64,000 nucleotides of DNA from GWE2-42-39 sp963668595 (lineage in GTDB: Bacteria > Bacteroidota > Bacteroidia > Bacteroidales > Prolixibacteraceae): positions 2,666,001 through 2,730,000 of the forward strand of contig OY764876.1 in assembly GCA_963668595.1 (NCBI GenBank), written 5' to 3'. Each line of letters opens with the position of its first letter. The stretch's first letter is position 1. Position numbers and translations under genes: made by a program. Shown in pieces: positions 15,013 to 21,968 of this stretch. The notes under the pieces are model-generated. The model was not told the DNA's origin, did not search any database, and saw nothing but the letters and a program-made list of their open reading frames with translations.

Positions 15013-15735
15013 CTAAGCTTTTACAAATTGAGAATAATCGCGAATAAAATCAGCTTTAATACGGCGAGGCAGATATTCGAACATCGTAAATTGAACGATA
15101 GCTGTAAAAACAAACAAAAATGAAATAAACAGCTCTAACCAAATATTATTAGTATAAATAACATTTAAGATTGAATCATGAACTCGTGACATTGCAGAGA
15201 AATAAAAAGTACAATATAAAAGACCACCACCGGCATACCTGTATGTTTTTAACTGCTCAAAAAGCAAAAACGACATCCCCGGCACTAATTTGGGCAAGTA
15301 CTTTCTCGGAAAGCGAAAAAACATCTGATACAAGGCAAGAATACTCATTGATGCAAATAATGTAAACAACAAAATTCCATTGTTTTCTGTCAACCGAAAG
15401 ACAGTGAATAAAGCCAAAGACAAAGCAATGGTCAGAATAATTTTAGGCAGTTTGTAAAACTCTCCAATATATTGCCATTGCTGACGCATATACTTTTTGC
15501 GCAGTGTTTTTTCCTTTGCTTTCCGAACTTTGGCAAAGCCATAAATTCCAAATTTACCAAATACTTTCCACAGGGCTTCGGTGTAAGTTAGTCGCGGATC
15601 TTCTTCCCAAAGTTGCTCAATTCCCGAAGCCAGGTGATCGACTAACTCCAGCTGCAAATCGTAATGATACACATAATGCTCGCGGCAAAATGTAAAAAGA
15701 TCTTCAACCTGACGGGGACTTAATTTTTTACTCAT
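15013..15735 (-). CDS. HAAS-like membrane protein, paralog 2 of 3
   Basis: 240 residues. The N-terminal domain reads LFTFCREHYVYHYDLQLELV then DHLASGIEQLWEEDPRLTYT, the same plan as its two neighbours, followed by a basic linker (KAKEKTLRKKYMRQQWQ), four hydrophobic segments and the ending YLPRRIKADFIRDYSQFVKA. The identity to paralog 1 is clear in EFYKLPKIILTIALSLALFT versus EYYKFPKIAVTIALAALFFT. The three copies therefore arose by local duplication. It sits four bases from each neighbour, suggesting tightly coupled translation. No enzymatic motif is seen; a role as membrane sensor or as partner of the downstream ABC exporter is inferred only from context. Confidence 0.72.
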   Translation of the reverse strand: MSKKLSPRQVEDLFTFCREHYVYHYDLQLELVDHLASGIEQLWEEDPRLTYTEALWKVFGKFGIYGFAKVRKAKEKTLRKKYMRQQWQYIGEFYKLPKIILTIALSLALFTVFRLTENNGILLFTLFASMSILALYQMFFRFPRKYLPKLVPGMSFLLFEQLKTYRYAGGGLLYCTFYFSAMSRVHDSILNVIYTNNIWLELFISFLFVFTAIVQFTMFEYLPRRIKADFIRDYSQFVKA

Positions 15736-15739
15736 GGGG

Positions 15740-16444
15740 TTATGCTTTTACAAACTGAGGATATTGACCAACCAAGTGCTCACGAATTTTCTTCGGAATA
15801 AAAAATGTATCGCCGTAGAGCAACACAATAAAAAACGATATTAGCATCGACACAACTACCGACCAGGCAAAAGTAAGATGCATCGTTTTGTCCACAAAGA
15901 GAGAAACAAAAACACCAATATTACCAGGAAGAACTGTCAATGCTGTTCGCCCTCGTGCGATCTCGTTTAACAGGAAGCTATGTCCTTTCTTAATTTTAGG
16001 CCAAAGTTTCAATGGAGCATAAAAGAATGCATAAACAAGCATCAGAAAGACATAACCTATTCCAAACGAATAAAATACGTATTCGTCATTTTCAACCAAA
16101 CGGAAAATGGTAAAAAACAAAGCGGCAAGAGCAATTGTCACTGCAATTTTCGGAAACTTGTAATACTCGCTAACAAACTGCCACAACAATCGCCGGTATT
16201 TTTTACGCAGCGCTTTTTCTTTATCCAAACGAATAATTACAAATCCGGCATGACCTCCAAATTGTTGCGACACTTCATACAGCGCATTATCAAACGACAA
16301 ATCCGGGTTCTCTGTCCACAAATTTTCGATAGACAATGCCAGATGATCGACTAATTCAACTTGCAAATCGTAATATACAATCGACTGAAAGTAACAGAAC
16401 TCGTACAGTTCCTCTATTTCGGTGTGGCTTAATTTTCGGCTCAT
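15740..16444 (-). CDS. HAAS-like membrane protein, paralog 1 of 3
   Basis: 234 residues, directly coupled to padR by an ATGA overlap. Its N-terminal segment (YEFCYFQSIVYYDLQVELVD then HLALSIENLWTENPDLSFDN) carries the DHLA motif and acidic amphipathic helix shared by all three paralogs. It is followed by VIIRLDKEKALRKKYRRLLW and four hydrophobic segments. The C-terminus FIPKKIREHLVGQYPQFVKA is the least basic of the three. In Firmicutes and Actinobacteria, PadR regulators are often co-encoded with HAAS-domain membrane proteins; this looks like a Bacteroidota version (inference by layout, not by a database match). Confidence 0.72.
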   Translation of the reverse strand: MSRKLSHTEIEELYEFCYFQSIVYYDLQVELVDHLALSIENLWTENPDLSFDNALYEVSQQFGGHAGFVIIRLDKEKALRKKYRRLLWQFVSEYYKFPKIAVTIALAALFFTIFRLVENDEYVFYSFGIGYVFLMLVYAFFYAPLKLWPKIKKGHSFLLNEIARGRTALTVLPGNIGVFVSLFVDKTMHLTFAWSVVVSMLISFFIVLLYGDTFFIPKKIREHLVGQYPQFVKA

Positions 16445-16779
16445 ACAGTTTGTATTCCGGGGTTCAACAAACTTTGCATATTCCGGATAAATTCCTGCAT
16501 TTCAGCGAAACGGCTCACTGCTTCTTTTTTCCCATTTTTGGTCAGCGAGTAATATTTGCGCATCCTGTTACCGGTCATTTCCATTTCCACATCGAGCAAG
16601 CCCTCGCCCTCTAACTTGTGTAGCATGGGGTACAAAGCTCCTTCAGTAATGGTAAATTCCCCTCCCGATATTTTCTTTACTTCCTGAGTTATCTGGTAGC
16701 CGTACATCCGGCCATTGTCTTCCAACAGTTTCAGAATAATGGTTGAAAGACTTCCTTTATACAATTGGTTTGTGTTCAT
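16441..16779 (-). CDS. PadR family transcriptional regulator
   Basis: 112 residues, the short (subfamily 2) PadR form: a winged helix with MYGYQITQEVKKISGGEFTI, TEGALYPMLHKLEGEGLLDV and RKYYSLTKNGKKEA, and a single C-terminal dimerisation helix. PadR proteins are repressors of efflux or detoxification genes, released by small ligands. This gene heads an apparent operon of six genes (padR, three HAAS-like paralogs, DUF5687 permease, ABC ATPase). A 12-base perfect inverted repeat overlaps the presumed -7 box just before its start, pointing to autorepression. The start codon is fixed by the close upstream promoter. Confidence 0.92.
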   Translation of the reverse strand: MNTNQLYKGSLSTIILKLLEDNGRMYGYQITQEVKKISGGEFTITEGALYPMLHKLEGEGLLDVEMEMTGNRMRKYYSLTKNGKKEAVSRFAEMQEFIRNMQSLLNPGIQTV

Positions 16780-16784
16780 AAGAA

Positions 16785-16826
16785 CAAAAATACCTATTTT
16801 CTCAATACATAGAAAAAATAGGTATT
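16785..16826 (-). promoter_or_regulatory. Promoter and probable PadR operator
   Basis: On the minus strand TATTTTTG (16785-16792) matches TAnnTTTG and ends five bases before the padR ATG. The arms AATACCTATTTT (16789-16800) and AAAATAGGTATT (16815-16826) form a perfect 12-base inverted repeat with a 14-base spacer; one arm overlaps the -7 box. Such geometry would block polymerase, as expected of a PadR autorepressor. If the box is used, the transcript would have almost no leader. Confidence 0.65.
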
Positions 16827-16873
16827 CTTTTTTTGAAGAAATTCTTTCTCCAAATTATCGCACAAAACTTTTT

Positions 16874-18982
16874 TTACATCTCGAAATTGTTGTCGCTGTT
16901 CATTTCAACGCCTCCCAAAGTCAGTTCAGGCTCAGGTCCATCGTTGTTATCCGATAAGAAAAGCAGTTTCGCTTCATGCTTTTTCAGCGTCAGATTAATA
17001 TCTCTCAACTTACCCAAACCAATACTGCCTCCCGGATTCCATAAATACACCCAGCTAGTGTTGTGTCCACAAATTTCGTCAATAATGAAATTCTCACTTA
17101 CCTCCTGATCCGTGTCATTAAAAATGAGTAAGCCCCAGCCTCGGTATTTTTTATAACGACGCACTGCCACTTTGCACGATTTTTTGTCGGGCCAATATGG
17201 GAATATCGCACTTTGTGGACGTTTCTGCGGTTGCAAAAACCGCCACCACAGCCGATTTTCTTCTGTCCACTCGGTTAACCGGTCTGAAATACTGACTGAC
17301 CCACCCAGCATTCCGTTCCACAATGTAAGGCTTTCCTGTTCCTGTCGGCTCAATTCAGTATTTTTATCCCGAAGAAAAACCACTCCGACATCGTTCTGCC
17401 ACAATACATTATTAAAATATTGACAGTAATAACTTTCCTGAATCATATTTTCAGTTCCTCTGCTTGACCAAACTGCATTTGTTTCGTTTGCAATTTGCAT
17501 CGCATCAACAAAGCCAATCATCGGGCCATAAGGCGAATCGCCTGCTTCCCAAAAACTACCAGCTCCTATTTCATCCCGAATCAGGCGAATCACTTCCAGA
17601 TAGGCCTGCACCGATGTTTTTCCTTCAACCGAACGACTTACCGAACGGGCATTTTTCAAGCCCCAATCCATAAAATCGGTTTTGAAGAATGTATAACCCA
17701 TTTTCCGATACGAACGGAAAACCCGGCTAATATAGCGCTGCACATCCGGATTACTCGGGTCAAGCGAATATTGCTTGCCTTCAGGTCCATCCTGTTCAAC
17801 AATCAGGTTGCCATTTTTATCTTTATGTAACCATTCTTTATGATGTTTGAATAGTTTACTTTTCTCATCAACCTTGAATGGGGCAATCCAGATGCCGGCC
17901 CTATATTTTCGCTGAAAAATCTGACGAGCTGCCGATTCCATTCCTTCTTTCCACCGATCATCCGGATCAAGCCAATCGCCATGAATACAATAGCAATCGT
18001 CAATCAGAATGGTTTGCAATGCCAGTTTCGGCTCTATTCTGTCCAATGCCTGCAATTGCTCCAACAAGTAGGCATACGAAAAATCTTTTCCATAATCGTA
18101 CTTCGAACTCCAATGGTAGCTAGTATTGGTATCGTTACGAGCCACATTGTTTTCAGCAATATTCCCGACCAAATGCTGCAATGTTTCAAACGGTTGATTA
18201 CCGTAAAACACATACAAATCGGGAAGTTTCAGAAAATCATCAGCAAGATCAATTCCTTCGGTCAGAAAGCCCGACTCGCAAAAGAATTTTTCAAAATCAG
18301 GCTCACTATCGCGCAATCCCCAGCGATGAGAACGACTATAAACCGTACTTCGCTGTAAGAAATTATTATGTTCGTAGGCTCCAATTGCCATCGTATCACC
18401 ATTATCGGCAGTTAAACCAAAACACATGTAGCTATCGTATGCCCAGGCCTGCTCTCCCGAACGGTTTCCCCAATCCTGTTCACTGGGCTGCTGAAATGTA
18501 AACATTCCACTTTGTCCACCCGTTCCCATTCCTTGCTTAAAATAGTAATCTACCCCATTGATTTCGGCAGCACCAACCGGGCAAAAAAGGTGAGGAGCCA
18601 CTGATACGCCACTAATTTCAGCACCAATAGAAACCGAGCCTGAATGAATTTTCAGATCAAGCATGATGTAGCTGCTGTTATCGAGTTCGTAAATAATACG
18701 TTTTCCTTTAGGGGAGTCGCCCATAAATGTATTGCGGGCAAAAACGGGCTGTCCGTCAATCGACGGCCTGCATTTTCGCAAAGCAACTTTTCCGGCAATC
18801 AGGTCAAAAGTCCCGTCTTTATGAAGAATCCACTCGGGTCTTCCTAATTTGAAATTCAGCAAACTAAAGCTACTTGAAGTATCCGCCGACATGGCTGATA
18901 TAGGAAACGGAACCAGTGTCACGCCAATTCCTGCTCCAAGCATCTTCAGAAAAGTCCTTCTTTCCAGTGACTTGTGCGCCAT
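16874..18982 (-). CDS. GH36-type alpha-galactosidase, Tat-exported
   Basis: 702 residues. A twin-arginine signal (LERRTFLKMLGAGIGVTLV) directs export. The catalytic barrel matches glycoside hydrolase clan D, family 36: TILIDDCYCIHGDW, then GIWIAPFKVDEKSKLF, YSLDPSNPDVQRYI and FFKTDFMDWGL, whose Asp436 is the expected nucleophile (KxD motif). A later WEAGDSPYGPMIGFVDAMQI holds the probable acid/base aspartate. GH36 enzymes mostly cleave alpha-galactosides, and some are alpha-N-acetylgalactosaminidases, so substrate is not certain. It has a short beta-domain at the C-terminus. It stands alone between PadR and a hairpin terminator of the upstream peptidase gene, so it probably has its own promoter. 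Confidence 0.8.
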   Translation of the reverse strand: MAHKSLERRTFLKMLGAGIGVTLVPFPISAMSADTSSSFSLLNFKLGRPEWILHKDGTFDLIAGKVALRKCRPSIDGQPVFARNTFMGDSPKGKRIIYELDNSSYIMLDLKIHSGSVSIGAEISGVSVAPHLFCPVGAAEINGVDYYFKQGMGTGGQSGMFTFQQPSEQDWGNRSGEQAWAYDSYMCFGLTADNGDTMAIGAYEHNNFLQRSTVYSRSHRWGLRDSEPDFEKFFCESGFLTEGIDLADDFLKLPDLYVFYGNQPFETLQHLVGNIAENNVARNDTNTSYHWSSKYDYGKDFSYAYLLEQLQALDRIEPKLALQTILIDDCYCIHGDWLDPDDRWKEGMESAARQIFQRKYRAGIWIAPFKVDEKSKLFKHHKEWLHKDKNGNLIVEQDGPEGKQYSLDPSNPDVQRYISRVFRSYRKMGYTFFKTDFMDWGLKNARSVSRSVEGKTSVQAYLEVIRLIRDEIGAGSFWEAGDSPYGPMIGFVDAMQIANETNAVWSSRGTENMIQESYYCQYFNNVLWQNDVGVVFLRDKNTELSRQEQESLTLWNGMLGGSVSISDRLTEWTEENRLWWRFLQPQKRPQSAIFPYWPDKKSCKVAVRRYKKYRGWGLLIFNDTDQEVSENFIIDEICGHNTSWVYLWNPGGSIGLGKLRDINLTLKKHEAKLLFLSDNNDGPEPELTLGGVEMNSDNNFEM

Positions 18983-19061
18983 AAGTTATATTTTAGTTTC
19001 GATTAGGTCAACCGTAAATTTAACAACTTTTAACAAAGAATATCTCTCCGCTAAAAAAATA

Positions 19062-19097
19062 AATCGGCAAGTACTCGCTATCAAATACTTGCCGATT
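19062..19097 (-). terminator. Terminator of the S37 peptidase transcript
   Basis: A perfect 12-base stem, AATCGGCAAGTA / TACTTGCCGATT, with a 12-base loop; on the minus strand it is followed by TTTATTTTTTT. It lies 35 bases beyond the peptidase stop. Confidence 0.88.
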
Positions 19098-19132
19098 AAA
19101 AGATGTTTTAGAATACTTTTTGCAGGAAAAAA

Positions 19133-20443
19133 TCATTTTATTTCCAGCCAGCCCTTCAACAGATTTATCATGTATTCTTTTTGCTCTTTGGGGAATGTAT
19201 TAATCCGGGCTTTATGCGAACCTCCTTTTTCAACCATTTTTATCAGGTTGCTTTTATTTGGAATATTTACTGCAGTAGCCGACCAGGGATCATTCTCCCC
19301 ATAAATAAACAACATTCGGGCATCGGTTTGCTGTAAAAAGCGATGCAAATTACGCATGGTTGACGGATCGAAATCAATTTTCATATCCTCAGGAAGAAAA
19401 ACATGCGACAAATAATTTTTTGCAGTTGAAATAGTCAGCCACTTTTTGAATTTACGGGTATCGTAACCATAATAGCCCAATTCGCGGGCCGCCTGCACAA
19501 AAAATGGACGGGTAGGCTCAATGCCTTCCTCCGCAAAATAGTCGGACGAAGCCACTTTCATCAAATGATCGAACAATTCCTTATCGGACGAATTGTTCCC
19601 CGGAATATCCGCAGATTTATTGCCCCATTGCCAAAACGAAAATGAATATTCGAGTACACAAAAATCGAGCACTTCAGGCAATGACATGCGGAAAGTGTAT
19701 TTATTCTTTTCAGCAAAGCTTTTCAGAAGAGGAATCATCGCTGCTTTACGTTTTAACACTTCCTGCTGAAATGCAAGAATAGCTTCCCTGTCGGATTTGG
19801 AGCCTGCTTTTCGGGCGATAAATGGTTCGTGACGACCGTCTTCAACACCAAAATTTAATGGTCCCACATAGGCTACAGTCACATCCACATCGCCAGGATA
19901 AAAACTACGATGCGACATCGCGGTTTGACCACCTTTGCTGATACCTGTGCTGACCCATTTCGACTGATAATATTTTTTTAGAAGCTGAATTACATCGTGA
20001 TGATCGGCCACTGCATTGGCAACTGTCAGATAATCCCAATTCAAAGGAGCAGGAACTGATTTCCCGAAATAACGGTGTTCAATACAAATCTGGTTCGCAT
20101 CCAGAATAGAGCTCAATTCATTTAAATACCGGGCTTGTGTTGCATAATTGGCAGCATAGCCTTCGGTAATAAGCACTACAGGACGATCGACAGCTTTATC
20201 GGCCACAACAACCCGTTGAAGAAAGAATCCCTTTGTTGTATCGGCATGATTAAGCGGCTGCCGAAACATAACTTCGTACGTTTTTCCGAAAAACGGATTG
20301 CTCTCTATTTCGGTAATTTGTTTGATTGCCGGTTGTTTCTTCATGAATTGCAGAATGTCCTGCGCTGAAAGAAATGCAGGCAACAGCAACAAAAACCACA
20401 AGCCTGCTACAAACCGGAAGATTTGTCGTCGATTCATTTTCAC
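19133..20443 (-). CDS. Secreted S37 family peptidase (PS-10 / tripeptidyl aminopeptidase type)
   Basis: 436 residues with signal peptide (IFRFVAGLWFLLLLPAFLSA). The alpha/beta-hydrolase nucleophile elbow is GISKGGQTAMSHRSFYPGDV; YGENDPWS and GGSHKAR supply the aspartate and histidine of the triad. RQPLNHADTTKGFFLQRVVV is the typical S37 N-terminal motif. Streptomyces members remove tripeptides from protein N-termini. The gene is 26 bases after the M24 peptidase gene on the same strand, so the two are probably co-transcribed, and both act on peptides, one outside the cytoplasm and one inside. The related S28 family was considered; the GISKGG motif and overall arrangement favour S37. Confidence 0.8.
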   Translation of the reverse strand: MKMNRRQIFRFVAGLWFLLLLPAFLSAQDILQFMKKQPAIKQITEIESNPFFGKTYEVMFRQPLNHADTTKGFFLQRVVVADKAVDRPVVLITEGYAANYATQARYLNELSSILDANQICIEHRYFGKSVPAPLNWDYLTVANAVADHHDVIQLLKKYYQSKWVSTGISKGGQTAMSHRSFYPGDVDVTVAYVGPLNFGVEDGRHEPFIARKAGSKSDREAILAFQQEVLKRKAAMIPLLKSFAEKNKYTFRMSLPEVLDFCVLEYSFSFWQWGNKSADIPGNNSSDKELFDHLMKVASSDYFAEEGIEPTRPFFVQAARELGYYGYDTRKFKKWLTISTAKNYLSHVFLPEDMKIDFDPSTMRNLHRFLQQTDARMLFIYGENDPWSATAVNIPNKSNLIKMVEKGGSHKARINTFPKEQKEYMINLLKGWLEIK

Positions 20444-20469
20444 TATTTAAAAGGTTGATTTTATACTTT

Positions 20470-21855
20470 TTATCCTTTCCGGATGGCTTCTACTTCCTCA
20501 ATGGTTTTCGGTTTTGCCTTTCCTAAGCGGCGACTTCCGGTTTCAGTAACCATAAAATCTTCTTCATTTCTGATTCCGCCAAAACCACGGAATTTATTCA
20601 CTTCTGTCCAGTTAATAAATTCAGAAAATTTATTCTCCGATTGCCATAAGTCAATCAATTCAGGAATGAAATAAACACCCGGCTCAATGGTAAAAACATG
20701 TCCGGGACGCAAAGGCTTTGCCAGTCGCAGCGATTTCAACCCAAACTGAGTACTTTTTTGTTCGCCATCGTAACCGACCCATACTTCGCCCAAGTCTTCC
20801 ATGTCGTGCACATCAAGCCCCATCATATGACCGGTTCCGCAAGGGAAGAAAAGAGCATGAGCTCCGGCAGCAAGCGCTTCTTCGGTGTCACCGTGCATCA
20901 ATCCCAATGCTTTCATCGATTCGGTAATTGAGCGACAAGCCGCAAAATGCACTTCGCGGAACGAAATTCCTGGAGCAATAGCAGCCGCTGCTGCTTCGTG
21001 TGCACGTAAACTGATCTGATAAATTTCTTTTTGCTGTTCGGTAAAACAAGTATCTACCGGAAAAGTACTCGACAAATCGCCGGCATAATGCATGCGTGTT
21101 TCGGCTCCGGCATCAAGTAAAAATAGCTGTCCGCTACGAAGCACGTTCCCGTGGTAATGGTTATGCAATGTTTGACCGTTGATGGTTGCAATAATCGGGA
21201 ACGAAAGATCGCTGTTTGCCGCGTGTGCTACCTGGTGTACGCGAGCTGCAATTTCAGCCTCCAGCATCCCAGGTCGTGCCATTTGCATGGCAGCCACATG
21301 CATATCAACCGACAGATCGACCGCTTTTTCAATTTCGGCAATTTCTTCGGACGACTTAATCTCCCGCTGACTAACTACAGCCTTGGTAAGCTCAAGTGAC
21401 GCATTCAGGTTTACCTGATCGGGACGAATACCCAGTAAACGAAGGATTTTGATTTTATTGGCAGGCCGGTAAGGAGGCAAAAAATGAATGTCTTTACGCG
21501 AAGCCTGAGCTTCTTTCAGTATTGAAAATAACTTTACAGTAGGCTGATTTTCTTCAACACCAGCTAAAGCAGCCCGCTGTGCTAAAGTCAGTTGTGGCCC
21601 AGTCCAAACAATCTCATCAATACCAGCATCATCGCCAAAAAGAATTTCTTTTTCGTGATCCACATCAATTACGGCAGCCAGCCCCGGACAGTCAAGTCCA
21701 AAATAATACAGGAAAGAGCTATCCTGACGAAACGGATAGGTATTATCCGCATAATTCATTGGAGACTCATCGTTCCCAAGCATCAGAATCAATCCTGATC
21801 CTACTTTCTTGCGCAACTCAATCCGTCGTTGCTTATATATTTCATCCTTAAACAT
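20470..21855 (-). CDS. pepP: M24 family Xaa-Pro aminopeptidase (aminopeptidase P)
   Basis: 461 residues with an aminopeptidase P N-terminal domain (residues about 1-150) followed by a pita-bread M24 domain. The dinuclear metal site is complete: LLDAGAE and YAGDLSSTFPVD supply the two aspartates, GTGHMMGLDVHDMEDLGE the histidine, FTIEPGVYF and IRNEEDFMV the glutamates. The enzyme removes an N-terminal residue next to proline (X-Pro, and in related enzymes X-hydroxyproline). It has no signal peptide, so it is cytoplasmic. Its neighbours are the S37 peptidase downstream and, upstream across a hairpin, hydroxyproline dehydratase, which fits peptide-derived proline/hydroxyproline use (inference). 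Confidence 0.92.
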   Translation of the reverse strand: MFKDEIYKQRRIELRKKVGSGLILMLGNDESPMNYADNTYPFRQDSSFLYYFGLDCPGLAAVIDVDHEKEILFGDDAGIDEIVWTGPQLTLAQRAALAGVEENQPTVKLFSILKEAQASRKDIHFLPPYRPANKIKILRLLGIRPDQVNLNASLELTKAVVSQREIKSSEEIAEIEKAVDLSVDMHVAAMQMARPGMLEAEIAARVHQVAHAANSDLSFPIIATINGQTLHNHYHGNVLRSGQLFLLDAGAETRMHYAGDLSSTFPVDTCFTEQQKEIYQISLRAHEAAAAAIAPGISFREVHFAACRSITESMKALGLMHGDTEEALAAGAHALFFPCGTGHMMGLDVHDMEDLGEVWVGYDGEQKSTQFGLKSLRLAKPLRPGHVFTIEPGVYFIPELIDLWQSENKFSEFINWTEVNKFRGFGGIRNEEDFMVTETGSRRLGKAKPKTIEEVEAIRKG

Positions 21856-21899
21856 TTCGCTAGTTTTTAAAACCGCCTAAAGGTATAAATATGATTTGA

Positions 21900-21927
21900 A
21901 AATAGCCCCCCGCAAGAGAGGCTATTT
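21900..21927 (-). terminator. Probable terminator of the hydroxyproline dehydratase operon
   Basis: An eight-base stem AAATAGCC / GGCTATTT with a 12-base loop, read on the minus strand into a short T-rich tract. A second, weaker palindrome (TGGGATA-G-TATCCCA) sits at 21945-21959. Confidence 0.6.
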
Positions 21928-21968
21928 CAAAATAAATCAGTGATTGGGATAGTATCCCAGGAATACAA

